A stretch of DNA of 64,000 bases from Saccharomyces paradoxus (taxonomy: Eukaryota > Ascomycota > Saccharomycetes > Saccharomycetales > Saccharomycetaceae), in the NCBI RefSeq assembly GCF_002079055.1, contig NC_047488.1:124001-188000 (forward strand). Reading direction: 5' to 3'. How positions within the stretch are numbered: position 1 is the stretch's first letter; each line of letters begins with the position of its first letter. The notes beneath the pieces were generated by a model. That model saw only the letters and a program-made list of their open reading frames with translations, made no database searches and was not told the DNA's origin. Below are positions 39,543 through 52,800 of this stretch, in pieces. The position numbers and the translations under genes are program-made.

Positions 39543-39957
39543 TTGACCCATTCAATGCCTCGATAAAAATACACTGTGGAAAGACGTTCAGAGCCGGCTT
39601 ATACAAAACTAACTATTTAAACATATTTGATATGCATATATAGATGTATTCCCTGGGTTTCAAACCTCCCATTTCTCATTTTAAAAGCGAAGATTGGGGG
39701 AAAAATTATGAATTTTTATGAAGTAAATAACTATGGGCGAATCTACTCCACAAAGGATCAGTACTTATTCGTCGGATAAGATAGGTTTATTAAATTAAAT
39801 ATATTTAGGAGAGGAAAGACAGCATATGAATGAAAAAAAAAAAACTAGTATAGAGGGCACTACAAATATTTTCTCTTCCAAAAAATATAATATACATAAA
39901 AGAAATTAGAAATTTATCCTTGTTAATGCAGTAGACTTTTAATTCTAAAATTTTGAT
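39543..39957. other. YBL039W-B to URA7 convergent spacer
   Basis: This is 415 bp of AT-rich 3' sequence with an A-tract near 39834-39844. I see no gene or motif of note. Confidence 0.45.
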
Positions 39958-41697
39958 TTAAAAGTTGAATTTATTTTCGCCGGCCTCGAGATCGTATTTA
40001 CCGTCAATGACATCTTGAAGAATACCAGCGGAAGCAGCAACTAAACCCAAAAATGGTTTGGATGGATCCAAAACCTTCGATGTGTACTCTGGGTGATACT
40101 GAGTAGCAATATAATATGGATGATTCTTCAATTCCAAAATCTCACAACGCTTGCCAGTGTCATCCTTACCCACGAAGATCAACCCATTGTCTTCCAATTC
40201 GTTTACTATTTTTGGGTTAATTTCGTAACGATGACGATGTCTTTCGTGGACTTCGGAAGCATCACCGTATAATTTTTTAATTTGACTCCATTCAGTCTCG
40301 CTTTGAAAATATGTTGGTCGCAAACCTAGTCTCATCGAACCACCCATAGTTTCCTTGTCGATTTCAGGCATGAAGACGACGACGTGATTCTTTTCATCAA
40401 TGTCTGGATAAAATTCTGCTGAGTGACTGTCTTTTCTTCCAAGCACACTCCGTGTAAATTCGATGGTGGCAATTTGCAGACCCAAACAAACTCCTAAGAA
40501 TGGGATGTGATTTTCACGAGCCCATCTAGCAGCTAAAATCATACCTTCCGTACCTCTAACACCAAAGCCACCGGGAATCAAAATACCGTCCGCGGTACTG
40601 ACCATGTTCCATGCTTCATGAAATTTAGTTTTGTTGCTTTCTTGTGTTTCAGGTTCCAAATCGGTAGCTTCCACCCATTTAATATCCAATTTACGACGAC
40701 ACTTCATGGATGAATGTTCCAATGCTTTTATCACCGACAGGTAAGAATCTTTTAAGTTGGTGTATTTCCCAACCAAAGCAATCTTAACTGTTTCCATGGA
40801 TTCATCAAAGTTACCTGTTGTAGCCTTCCATTTAGACAATAATTCCAAACCCCTTTGTTTTTCCTCTTCAGTGAGCGATATTTCATCTAACTTTAATCTA
40901 GCGTGTAAGTAGTCAATCATTTTTTGTTCTAGCAGCAACAATGGGACGTGATAAGTAGAGTTAACATCATGGACGTTGACCACTTGTTCAGGTCCAACAT
41001 GACAAAACATGGCAATCTTATCTATTGTTGGTTTGTCCAAAGTTTCACTACATCTACAGGCGATCATATCTGGAATTAAACCAAGAGACCTCAAACCTTT
41101 GATGGCAGCTTGAGTTGGCTTAGTTTTTTGTTCACCATGAATGACAGGCACTAGAGAAACGTGAATCAGGGCAAAATTTTCCTTCCCAACTTTAAATTGG
41201 AATTGTCTTAGCGCTTCCACAAAAGGAGCACTTTCGATATCACCGACAGTACCACCCAGTTCAATGATACAAACGTCTGGTTCCATTCCAGTGTCATCTA
41301 CAGGAATTTTGGCAACGCGCTCAATCCAATCTTGAATAGCGTTAGTCAAATGAGGGACAATTTGCACGGTCTTGCCTAAATAGTCACCTTTTCTTTCCTT
41401 AGCAATAACATGTGAGTATATCTTACCAGTAGTAATGTTATGGTCTTTAGTCAAGGTAACACCAAGGTATCTCTCGTAATTACCCAAATCTAAATCTGTC
41501 TCACCACCATCGTCAAGCACGAAACATTCACCATGTTCCAGAGGTGACATAGTACCCGCGTCAATGTTCATATAAGGGTCAATTTTAATTGAGGTAACCT
41601 TTAAACCAAGGGTTTTCATTAGCATACCAGTTGAAGATGCAAGAACACCTTTACCAATACCTGAAATGACACCACCTGAAACAACAACGTACTTCAT
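39958..41697 (-). CDS. URA7: CTP synthase Ura7
   Basis: A 579-residue major CTP synthase that converts UTP to CTP using ATP and glutamine. The ATG at 41697 ([17 protein letters not shown]) is chosen; codons further upstream begin only with TTG. The synthetase domain (about 1-270) carries the P-loop-like [10 protein letters not shown] and [16 protein letters not shown]. The class I glutamine amidotransferase domain (about 300-560) has the nucleophile in LGVCLGLQ and the His-Glu pair in QYHPEYTS. Enzymes of this family form cytoplasmic filaments. URA8 is the paralogue, and synteny with ERD2 and MRPL16 identifies URA7. The promoter has RRPE and PAC-like motifs. Confidence 0.97.
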   Translation of the reverse strand: MKYVVVSGGVISGIGKGVLASSTGMLMKTLGLKVTSIKIDPYMNIDAGTMSPLEHGECFVLDDGGETDLDLGNYERYLGVTLTKDHNITTGKIYSHVIAKERKGDYLGKTVQIVPHLTNAIQDWIERVAKIPVDDTGMEPDVCIIELGGTVGDIESAPFVEALRQFQFKVGKENFALIHVSLVPVIHGEQKTKPTQAAIKGLRSLGLIPDMIACRCSETLDKPTIDKIAMFCHVGPEQVVNVHDVNSTYHVPLLLLEQKMIDYLHARLKLDEISLTEEEKQRGLELLSKWKATTGNFDESMETVKIALVGKYTNLKDSYLSVIKALEHSSMKCRRKLDIKWVEATDLEPETQESNKTKFHEAWNMVSTADGILIPGGFGVRGTEGMILAARWARENHIPFLGVCLGLQIATIEFTRSVLGRKDSHSAEFYPDIDEKNHVVVFMPEIDKETMGGSMRLGLRPTYFQSETEWSQIKKLYGDASEVHERHRHRYEINPKIVNELEDNGLIFVGKDDTGKRCEILELKNHPYYIATQYHPEYTSKVLDPSKPFLGLVAASAGILQDVIDGKYDLEAGENKFNF

Positions 41698-41841
41698 TTT
41701 CTGTCTATGAGTCAATTTTATTTTATCGACCAATTCGCTGGGAAACTGTTTGAAACCTTTTGGACCTTAGAATGGCGGAAAAATGGCAAATATTTTACAA
41801 TATTTAATATTTAACTGAATCTCAAATTTATCCTTTTCCTC

Positions 41842-41893
41842 TCGATGAGATGAGCTATGAAAAATTTTGAAAAAAAAAAAATTGAAAAATTTG
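41842..41893 (-). promoter_or_regulatory. PAC-like and RRPE motifs upstream of URA7
   Basis: TCGATGAG at 41842-41849 is a 7/8 match to PAC. TGAAAAATTTT at 41858-41868 is an exact RRPE core, and TGAAAAATTTG at 41883-41893 is one base off. They lie 145-196 bp before the URA7 ATG. MRPL16 diverges on the other side. Confidence 0.6.
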
Positions 41894-42137
41894 TCATCAC
41901 CTTTAACGAAAAACCTAATATTTGATACATAGGGTCAATAAAAGAAACCCTAGGCTTTAAATATATATAAATCACTAATTACGAAAATATTTTGGTAGAA
42001 ATAGTAATCTCAGATTGATATTCAAGTAACAAGAAGATTCTTTGTAAGAGATTACTAGCTATTAAAAATTCTATCTGGTAGAGTGTACAAACCGTCGTCA
42101 AGAAATCTAATTGCCTTGCAACGGTGGCTTCTTATAA

Positions 42138-42857
<720 letters not shown>

Positions 42858-43179
42858 GCGGATCGAGCATACCATGTATACATGTATATAATTATTAAGA
42901 AAATATTGATATTCACAATCAAGTAATCAGCCATCGCTATGCGACTATTAATCCTAGATACACAGTATGCTCTCTGCGGAAGAATAGGAGTTTTTCTCCG
43001 GAGTGAGCGCTGAAGAAACACATTAAGACGTGAAAAAACACCTGTTTGATCTATCCAGAGTATAAACAGTGAGAAATATTTGAGCACCCAAGAAGAGCAA
43101 CGTACGTCACCTTTGGAATTTGCTAGCCAATCGAGTTCCAACTTCGCAGCCTTTATTATAGTATTATTTTTCATAAACC

Positions 43180-46100
43180 ATGGATCGCAAAAAAACACTT
43201 ATAAATTCAAGTGTTTCTAATAATAATAGTACCATTAAGGGTCTACAGTTATTCATTGCAGATCTTCGATCTGCACAACAGGCACAAGAGCAGGAAAAAA
43301 GGATACAATCTGAGATTGTTAAAATTAAGCAGCATTTCGATGCTGCAAAGAAAAAACAAGGTAATCACGACAGATTAGGTGGCTATCAGAGAAAGAAGTA
43401 TGTTGCCAAGTTAGCCTACATATATATTACTTCCAATACGACAAAACTCAATGAAATTTTGTTTGGGTTAGAGCAAACAGTAGAACTGCTGAAGTCTAAC
43501 ATGTTTTCCGAAAAATTTATTGGCTATATGACCCTTGAATTGCTTTATGAACGTAATGAGGTTATCGCCAAAATTAACGACGAAGTAAATTATCAATTGA
43601 TGAAAGATCTCTCTTCTTCCGATGATAACTTTGTTATGTTGGCGCTTAACTTTGTCGGCGTGGTGGGAGAACTTACGAATCGTCTGGCGTACAACGATGA
43701 CATCACAACAGGTGTATTCAAAATATTGAGATCACCGACTTCCTCTATTTACCTCAAGAAAAAATCTGCATTGTCATTTCTAGCATTACTGAAAAGTAAT
43801 CATTCTATATTGACCGAAGATTTACAACGTAAGCAGCTATGGATACAAAGAATATTGAGTTTACTGGATGATACAGAAAACTATAGATTAACTTTGGCTA
43901 CGATCCCGTTAATAGAGTTCATTGCAAAATACATTGACCCTAGTTATTGCACGAGACTATTGCCACAGCTAACAGAGATTTTGTACAATTGTGTTGTTGT
44001 TGGTACTTCAACATCTAGTGACAATCAGTTTCCGTTAGAATATACGTTCGCCAATATGCCAAACCCTTGGCTTATTACAAAAGTTGTCTCTTTATTGAGC
44101 ATATTGATTGCCTCACCAACTGAGAGAGATTTTGGCTCATTATTACAAACCAATAATATAGATAATGAAATATTAAATAAACTTCGAAAGTGTGTGTCCG
44201 TTGCCATCGAACTAGGAACCAGACAAGCTCAGGATCCCATGGAACGTATTGTACAAAACACAGTGTTGTTTTCGTTGATCAACTTCGCCTCTAAGCTAGA
44301 CCCGTCGGATGAAGCCATCAGCAACTCCGTGTCAGCTTTATGTTCCCTGCTGGCATCGAAGGAAATTAATATTCGGTACTTGACGCTAGATTCATTGGTT
44401 AAACTGTGCTCATCAAGCGGTAAGCCTGCAATTGATGCTGTTCGTTACAAGAATTTAGATATGATTTTTCATCTTTTGAATACAGAAAGGGATTCGTCTA
44501 TTGTTAGGAAAGTTGTGGACTTGTTATATACTTTTACTGATGTTGAAAACGTCAAGGTTATTGTCGATGGGTTACTGCAGTATATTTTATCTCCAAAAAA
44601 TCTTGCTGAACCGCAAATAAAATCTGATATTGCTGTTAAAATAGCTATTTTGACCGAAAAATACGCTACGGACATCAATTGGTTTGTCATTATTTCTCTA
44701 CAGTTATTATCATTGACTTCAAATACTACTATTAACGACGATGAAATATGGCAACGGTTATGTCAAATTGTAGTAAACAATCCGTCTTTACACAAATTGA
44801 CGTGTGAACAGTTGGTCGACTATTTATGCAAAAAGCAAGCATCTGAGGCTATTGTTAAAGCTGCGGCCTTTCTATTAGGTGAATACTCGAGCCTCATAAC
44901 AGACAAAATTTCAAGTGCAAATTTATTCAGTTTATTTGCCGAAAAATATTTCAGTGTACCAAATGTAGCCAAAGCGATGATATTAACTTCAATGATCAAG
45001 TTGTACAAGACCTCACCCGAAATCGGCTCCAACGTCATTAAATTCTTCCAATTGGAATTGAACTCTCTTGATATTGAGCTGCAAACAAGATCTTTCGAAT
45101 ATCTTAATATTATACAACTGGCTAAAGTGAATGGAAATACTGATATTTTGCAAATCTTGTTTGAACCGATGCCGCCATTTAACAGCAAATCTAATCCATT
45201 ATTGAAGAGATTAGGGTCACTTCCCGCATCAGCAGGAAGCGCGACTTTAATAAATATACCTTCCCCAGCGTCCTCCTCTACGCCTGACTTACTACCAAAG
45301 AGAGCAAACTCTTCTAGATCGATCATGGTTCCAATGCCTCCACCATCTCGTAGAAATACCACCGATGATGTAAATTCCAAGGTTAGTTCGTTTGAAGACT
45401 TTTCAGGAAAGGACTCTTATTATTCAAGGCAGATCCTGGCTCCAAATTGGAGGGAAGGTTTTACAAGAATGATTTCACATAAGCAAGGTGTACTTTTTAC
45501 ATCTTCTTTGATTAAGGTGTTCTATCGGATAACCACTCCTGATCCACAACAGCCATATGTGTTTCATATATCTCTTGCGTTCATTAACTTGACTGAGTGG
45601 GAAATCACAGGATTATCCACAGAGGTCATTGCTTCAAAGACGCAAGGTAACCCTGAATATCTGATTATGAATATTAACACACCTTCTACTGCTACGGTTG
45701 GGCCCCATAAAAGGGCAGAACAAAGTTATGAAGTTTCCATAAGAAAACCGTTCGACGTTGAAGATAGTCCAATTTTGGCGATTCATTTCAAATGTGGAGG
45801 TAGTGCAAATACCATCAATCTGAAAACTGCTATAGGTATGACCACAACACTAGTTAGTAGTGAAGTCAATCCTAGCATGCATTTGAATTTAGCGCAGTTC
45901 ATCAGCCGTTGGAAGACCTTGAGCGATGCTTTGGGAAAGGAAGGGGAATACCAAAAACCTGGCATAAAGCTCAATAAGGATTTTAGAAAAGTTGAAACCA
46001 TCAGTTTTGAAGATGGGCTTCTACTACTAACGCAAATAGTCAAAAGATTAGGTTTTGATATTGTCGATCAGACCAGTGTTCGCAGTACATTATTTGTTTC

Positions 46101-46257
46101 TGGTATCATTCATACGAAAAGTGAGGGAAACTTTGGTTGTTTAATGAAGATACAATACCAAGAAAACGGTTTGATTAATGTTACCTGTAAAACAACGACG
46201 GCCGGGCCCCTCGCCAGGTATATTGTCGAATGTATAAGAAATGTGCTTACAAAGTAG
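43180..46257 (+). CDS. APL3: AP-2 clathrin adaptor alpha subunit Apl3
   Basis: A 1025-residue alpha-adaptin, the same length as in S. cerevisiae. It is one of the two large chains of AP-2 at endocytic sites, in complex with Apl1, Apm4 and Aps2. The alpha-solenoid trunk runs about 1-650, beginning with the diagnostic GLQLFIADLRSAQQAQEQEKR and containing YLKKKSALSFLALLKSN. A short Ser/Pro-rich hinge (about 690-735, PSPASSSTPDLLPKR) leads to the ear domain (about 755-1025), with a beta-sandwich followed by a platform. It is convergent with YBL036C. Confidence 0.96.
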   Translation: MDRKKTLINSSVSNNNSTIKGLQLFIADLRSAQQAQEQEKRIQSEIVKIKQHFDAAKKKQGNHDRLGGYQRKKYVAKLAYIYITSNTTKLNEILFGLEQTVELLKSNMFSEKFIGYMTLELLYERNEVIAKINDEVNYQLMKDLSSSDDNFVMLALNFVGVVGELTNRLAYNDDITTGVFKILRSPTSSIYLKKKSALSFLALLKSNHSILTEDLQRKQLWIQRILSLLDDTENYRLTLATIPLIEFIAKYIDPSYCTRLLPQLTEILYNCVVVGTSTSSDNQFPLEYTFANMPNPWLITKVVSLLSILIASPTERDFGSLLQTNNIDNEILNKLRKCVSVAIELGTRQAQDPMERIVQNTVLFSLINFASKLDPSDEAISNSVSALCSLLASKEINIRYLTLDSLVKLCSSSGKPAIDAVRYKNLDMIFHLLNTERDSSIVRKVVDLLYTFTDVENVKVIVDGLLQYILSPKNLAEPQIKSDIAVKIAILTEKYATDINWFVIISLQLLSLTSNTTINDDEIWQRLCQIVVNNPSLHKLTCEQLVDYLCKKQASEAIVKAAAFLLGEYSSLITDKISSANLFSLFAEKYFSVPNVAKAMILTSMIKLYKTSPEIGSNVIKFFQLELNSLDIELQTRSFEYLNIIQLAKVNGNTDILQILFEPMPPFNSKSNPLLKRLGSLPASAGSATLINIPSPASSSTPDLLPKRANSSRSIMVPMPPPSRRNTTDDVNSKVSSFEDFSGKDSYYSRQILAPNWREGFTRMISHKQGVLFTSSLIKVFYRITTPDPQQPYVFHISLAFINLTEWEITGLSTEVIASKTQGNPEYLIMNINTPSTATVGPHKRAEQSYEVSIRKPFDVEDSPILAIHFKCGGSANTINLKTAIGMTTTLVSSEVNPSMHLNLAQFISRWKTLSDALGKEGEYQKPGIKLNKDFRKVETISFEDGLLLLTQIVKRLGFDIVDQTSVRSTLFVSGIIHTKSEGNFGCLMKIQYQENGLINVTCKTTTAGPLARYIVECIRNVLTK

Positions 46258-46415
46258 AATTCTTTCAAACTCACGTAATTGAAAATTATCCACATTGTAC
46301 ATATAAAAACATATATATATATATATACATATTTGCAGATTCTATTTATTTTCAGTTTGTGTTGTAATGCTGAAAGAACGAAAGAGCTTTGTATAAAATG
46401 TCACCCACTCAACTT

Positions 46416-47240
<825 letters not shown>

Positions 47241-47466
47241 CTATCAAGTTTTTTTATTTTTTTATGCATTTAAGAGTGGTCTCTAGTTATGAACATTTCT
47301 TTAGTCTTCGAACACGATAAACTATTACCCGGATATTATTCGTATCGTGATCATGAATCTGTAAGTAAGTCATAGAGCCAGTTTCAAGGCTGATAACTAG
47401 GTATATAACGATATTTTGGTGTCTTCTTTGAGCTGTTCTATTAGTTAGATTTGAATTAAAAATATA

Positions 47467-49584
47467 TCAGCTAGTAATCAAGTCGACTCTAGCGCGCTTC
47501 CATACATTATGCAGATAGACTGGCTCTTCACCTTCTACGAGCGTCAACTTCCCGTCTTCAATATCCGGGCATTCTACGGTAATTTGTGCATAGGATCCCC
47601 TGTTGCCTGTTGCTCTAATAAATTTTCCAGGATTTATAACAACCACGTTCTGGACAACTCTTGCAAAGTGTTGTAGTTCACTAGGTATAATCATTATGTC
47701 AGGCGAGAACCCACCAACAAATTCTGTTAGTCCTAAGTAACTCACGTCTAAATCTGCGCCCGATATATGTTCATAAACTCTTTCTTCTTTACTTTCTACA
47801 CCACTGGTTTCCTTCTTGGCGGACACTTTTTTTGGTTTTATCCTTGTACGAATACTGCCTGGAAATATGGGATAATATCTGCGTTGTTGTAAAATATGCT
47901 CGGAAACACGATCTAACCTATATCTTGATGAGGTAGTACCACCTTTAATGACTTCCTTTAGATCTTTGAATGTATCAACATTCGAGCAACCAAAGTATAT
48001 CTCATTTATTTGAAAAGAGGAAGGATTAGTCATGCATTTAAAGTTCTTTTTAGGTAGCTGTAAAGCTTTCCTAATTAAAGAGGCTTGTGGATACGCAGCG
48101 TGATTGGAAATTGCATCTCTTGTGGATGGTATCAGTACGATTTGAATATGTGGTGATATCGATTTTAGGATAGGCGTAAATAACTTCAGAAAAAGTTCGT
48201 CCAATGTTTTAGGCTGCGTCTTAAACTGGGGAAAATTTGGCAATTTACCACTGGCTATCAGAGGATGGGTGATATCTATGAATGGGCCAAACATTATCAA
48301 GACATGAGGTTTCACCTCATTGTTTATACGATCAATAAAATCTTGCAATAATTCCAGGGAGAGGTTACCATCGGCAAAGTATGGACCACATGTGACGATA
48401 ACCTTTAAAGAAGAACCTTCCAAATTTGCTTGATACTCCTGCATTTCTTGTGATGTAGACACTGGTGAGTTTGGATAAGGTAGTGTTAATGTAGAGTTAA
48501 CGGTGAAGTAATCCCCATTAGCATTTTTACCTTTGAGAGCCACAATTTGGCCTAAGAAAAATGAAAGCTCGTTGACCTGTGATAGGTCTAACCTCACTCT
48601 TCTTCCAACACCGCCCATTCTTGAGGTTTCTAACGAAAGCGATTCTGGGTTTAAAAACTTGTCGTAGGTCGGCGAATCCGGAACAATCCTTCCAACAGTA
48701 TAAATTTCAGACTGGGATTGAATGGTTGGATCAGCGAAGTCATTTGGAGATAATTTATAGTGATTTTGAATAATCTTAGTAAATGAATCAATTTGGTCAT
48801 CGAGGACATCGGAGGCCTCCTGTAAGTTTTGTCTCATTGTCCTGAATTTATACTTTTTAGCATCATAGAATGGTTCAACTTTGACCTGATTGGATGATAG
48901 TTCTTTAGTTGAAACAAGACCTACGTTGGGATTACCAGATGATATTTCAATATTTTCAGGGTTAAGGGAATCCAGAATCTTACCAGCAGTATCATTCTGC
49001 CTCAATGCAGTTGGTGTGTTTGTTGTTGGAGTTTGGAACGTCGATGAGCCGGGAGTCTTAGCGTCAGAGCCTTTAGCATGTGACAATGGACCATTGTCAA
49101 CCCCGGCATCTTCTGAAACGCCTGGCGTAAACTGTAATTTTAAAGAACTGTTTCCCCTTCCATTTGTTTCTACTTCAGAGCCTACATTGTACGTTTTCTT
49201 AGAATCACTGAGTGAAGAAGGACCGTGTAATTTTCTCTTTTTCAAAGTCGGTGTTTTTGGAATATTAAGACCAAACAAGGGACTTGAATTTAAGCTTTTC
49301 TTAATCACCGGTTTTTTGGTGGATGCATTTATCTTGGAAGTGGATGAAGTCAAATTGGCACGTTTTTCCATTTGTAATTGCAGAAATTGTTTAAACTCAT
49401 CTATATTTTTGGAAGTTAAATCTGTGTGAGTTTGACGCCTTTGATTGGAAAATTGCTCCCATTTAATGTAAAGATCTTCGACGGTCAATGCATGAAGTTT
49501 GGTTAAGTTCTCTAATGCAGTGACAATTTCTGGCTTATCTGCTTCTGGCCCAAAATGAGTGATGACGTCTATAGATCCGCTCAT
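47467..49584 (-). CDS. POL12: DNA polymerase alpha-primase B subunit Pol12
   Basis: A 705-residue subunit, the same length as S. cerevisiae. Pol12 tethers the catalytic Pol1 chain, is phosphorylated in the cell cycle and links lagging-strand synthesis to telomere capping through Stn1. The N-terminal 80 residues form a small helical domain. A disordered Ser/Thr-rich region (about 85-230) has several proline-directed sites (PKTPTLKKRK, KTPGSSTFQTPTTNTPT) suited to Cdk. The OB fold and inactive phosphoesterase domain occupy about 270-690 (VIVTCGPYFADGN, IMFGPFIDITHPLI, VLIPSTRDA). Two MCB boxes upstream fit S-phase expression. Confidence 0.96.
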   Translation of the reverse strand: MSGSIDVITHFGPEADKPEIVTALENLTKLHALTVEDLYIKWEQFSNQRRQTHTDLTSKNIDEFKQFLQLQMEKRANLTSSTSKINASTKKPVIKKSLNSSPLFGLNIPKTPTLKKRKLHGPSSLSDSKKTYNVGSEVETNGRGNSSLKLQFTPGVSEDAGVDNGPLSHAKGSDAKTPGSSTFQTPTTNTPTALRQNDTAGKILDSLNPENIEISSGNPNVGLVSTKELSSNQVKVEPFYDAKKYKFRTMRQNLQEASDVLDDQIDSFTKIIQNHYKLSPNDFADPTIQSQSEIYTVGRIVPDSPTYDKFLNPESLSLETSRMGGVGRRVRLDLSQVNELSFFLGQIVALKGKNANGDYFTVNSTLTLPYPNSPVSTSQEMQEYQANLEGSSLKVIVTCGPYFADGNLSLELLQDFIDRINNEVKPHVLIMFGPFIDITHPLIASGKLPNFPQFKTQPKTLDELFLKLFTPILKSISPHIQIVLIPSTRDAISNHAAYPQASLIRKALQLPKKNFKCMTNPSSFQINEIYFGCSNVDTFKDLKEVIKGGTTSSRYRLDRVSEHILQQRRYYPIFPGSIRTRIKPKKVSAKKETSGVESKEERVYEHISGADLDVSYLGLTEFVGGFSPDIMIIPSELQHFARVVQNVVVINPGKFIRATGNRGSYAQITVECPDIEDGKLTLVEGEEPVYLHNVWKRARVDLITS

Positions 49585-49779
49585 AATTTTTTTTTTTTTG
49601 AATTAGTTGCTCTTGTTTATATTTATCTTCCGGCTCTATTTAACAGTTCGACAACCAACTATCTTGGTAAATTTTGTATGCAAATATATTATGTATATGG
49701 AAAAAAATGTTATATGTGACTACAAGAGCTCATATTATTACAATTCTAAAAAGAGCAAGAAGGAAGGAACGCTGATGAG

Positions 49780-49809
49780 ACGCGTCACGTCCAAAAAAAA
49801 AACACGCGT
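49780..49809 (-). promoter_or_regulatory. Two MCB boxes upstream of POL12
   Basis: ACGCGT occurs exactly at 49780-49785 and 49804-49809, about 200 bp before the POL12 ATG. These are MBF (Mbp1-Swi6) sites typical of G1/S replication genes. They sit within 16-45 bp of the STU1 stop codon. Confidence 0.8.
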
Positions 49810-49824
49810 CGACCACGCTATTCA

Positions 49825-52800
49825 CTATTCGTTTGAGGCGATGAACATAATCATTTTAAAGACATTCTTAGGCAAACAATCGAATAATCGTTCGGTTTCT
49901 TGTTCAGTATAATCTGGAGCCGATTGGAGAACCCTCAAACAACGAGCTAAGACTACGGCACTGGTGAAGTTCCATGAAGTGTTATCACTCCCCGTAATGA
50001 AATAGCTCATCGTTTGGATAATCTCTGATAAATTAGACTTCTTGAACTGTTGGCAAATGGTAGGAGATAGCAGCATCTTCCATAAGGTCTCAATTAAGAA
50101 TGTTTCTTTCACACCTGCAGTATCAGGCTGGATCTCTGTAACCAACATGCTTAGAATTCTTGTTGCCGAATGTTTTTTAAAAAAGTGCGACAGCATTAGA
50201 TCGTCCCTGAACTCTTGTGCTAATTTATAGATTTCATTTCCATAGTCAGAAAACTTATTGAGCATTAAAAGGATTTGTTCCCATACTTCTTCGAACGACA
50301 TTCTTAATGAAACACCATCATCGTCGGCATTCTCACCTAACGTGTTCAGAAAGTTCTTCCAAACTAGAAGACTATGAACGAGAATAATGGATTTACTGGA
50401 TATTTTCGATGGTATCGAAGGCGTGTCATCAGTGGATTTCAAAAGCATGATACCAACAGCCAATAGTTCATCAAAACCATTTTCATTTGTTAACCAATCG
50501 ATCATTTTCTGATTTTGAAAACAAATAATCAAGGGTTCGATCAGGTAATTTATATGTTTCATGGTGAACGAACCACTTTTGATCCTATTTATAGCCTTTG
50601 ACATGTGATTAAAATAAACATCAGAATCCATCAAAGTATTACCAGTGGAATCGACCATTAAAAGATGACTAATTTCATATACGGTTAAGGAATCCTTTGG
50701 GAAATTATCCATGATCGGAAAATGCATCTTTTCTGATTTTTTGATATTTACCACTTTTATTTTCTTGGAGTTTATATCTTGTTCAGTTAGCGTTAGCTCT
50801 CTTTCTCTTTTTACTGTGATCCTCTGCTTTTGATCCATATTCTTATCCTCGTTTATTTTTATTGGCGACATGGTTTCCAAATCAGGCTTTTCATTTTCAT
50901 CCCCGTTTTCAATAAGTTTCCCCTGTTCATTTATTATTTTTGGAGGATCCGTACTGAATTTGACAGTTAGTTCGTTATCGTCTTTCAATTTCCTTTCGGT
51001 ATTGTCACCACCGTTTTGGAAAATTTCACTTAAATTCAAATCAGATTTTGGAGAATTTTCGACATCTTTATCGTCCTCCTCTTTTACTGGATTCGGCTGA
51101 TCCAGTTGATAAACACTTACTATTTTTGTCATTTCTGAAAGCTTTTTATCTTTGTCATTATCATCGTGAATAACTACACTATTTGTACTTGATGATCTTT
51201 TTTGATCAACATTATTTTTCAGCTCTAGTGTTTTATCAGTTCCCAGGTTTTTGAAAGGATTAATCATTGTCATTTCCATGTATTTTTTAACATCATTTTC
51301 GTCCACTGCTTCATCTAATTCATCGCCTCTTTCAAGTTTCTTATCATCAATGGGGGTGAAACTTACAGAGCTTTCTCTCGAAATGATGTTTTCTACCTTA
51401 AAGTTGACATCCCTCTTCTCAAGTTCATGACAAATTTTCATCTTAGTGGATACGATGTCAAAATCAGTTAACAACTTATTAAAGCGTTTATTATCGAATT
51501 TATAAATTTCAAAAATTAAACTGAAATAACATGTATAGTCGAATTCTTTACCGTATATTTGGAAGAGAATCATTGATACTTTAGGCATAAAATCGTTTAT
51601 TTCAGACCTCAAAGTGTTATCATGTTTTATGTTCAAGTTACGGAAAATCTCTAAAAGTAACTTGAAATAATAATTGAAAAAAGTAGTTTTGTATTTCATG
51701 TAGTATAGTTTGGAATCGGTCGCACAATTGTTGGAATTTAAGAAATTGAACAAATCCACGATAGTTGTAACTAAGTTGGTAAGCTCATAAGGCTTTTCGG
51801 GATTCATTTTATTCTTTAAGATTTCTGCGTAATCAAAACCATTAATAGAATATAGCTCAAGGAGATAGTTGAGGGGAACTTCATTTATAAATTTTGGTAT
51901 GTTTAAGAATGGTTTAAAGTCATGTGGTGACTTCATCATAATTTGCCGCAGCTTTTTCAGAATCTTAGAAAATTCGAATTTTGGGACAGATGGTAACGAT
52001 GATGACTGCTGTGATGTCGACAATAATTCCTTTTGTAAATACTGTAAGGCATCTTTGAACTGAGCCGAAAACGAAGCATCATTAAATATTTTGTAAAGGA
52101 TTTCGTATTCGCCAGGTTTATTACTGCCTTTTAATGAGATTGGAGAGGATGACATCGGAACATCATTCTTATCCATATATTTCTTTATCAAAGGGTTAGA
52201 GTAACTGCTTGATAATTCATCAGTCAAATCGATTTGGTTTAACGGGAAGTCATCGAAATTAGTGTAATTTTCAGGTGCTTTTGTCGCAACAGTAGAAGAA
52301 GGAGGGGCGCTTACTTTTCTTTTAATAACACCGTTATTATCTTTCGTGTTACTGTTTGTAATAGCGTTTAAACTATCATGATTCCTTGCTCTTTTTTCAT
52401 TTTCTTTACTTGAATACTCACTAGTTGATCTTAAATTTGTTTTCAACTTATTCGAGAATTTACTGGCTATAACGTTTCCACCAGTTGTGACCACAGGAGG
52501 GTTGAGTAGGGAAGTAGAGGAAGATTGAGTTGGTTGAGCATAGCTTGGATAGTTCCTTTTCTGTTCCAGTAAACTGATTCTTCTTGAAGAATTATTCGAA
52601 GATTGAGAGTACAAGCGAGACGTCGCAGAAGAGACAGAAGAAGTAGAAGACACCCTAGAAACTTGGTAGTTTATATTCAAGTGAGAGGGGATTGCCAATT
52701 CCGTTGCCTTTTTCAACTGTGGAGAAAAGGAAGAACTTAATAGTTTTTTGGCATTCGTGGGATAACATTTATAGAAATACCAAAAAGTTAATCTCATCGC

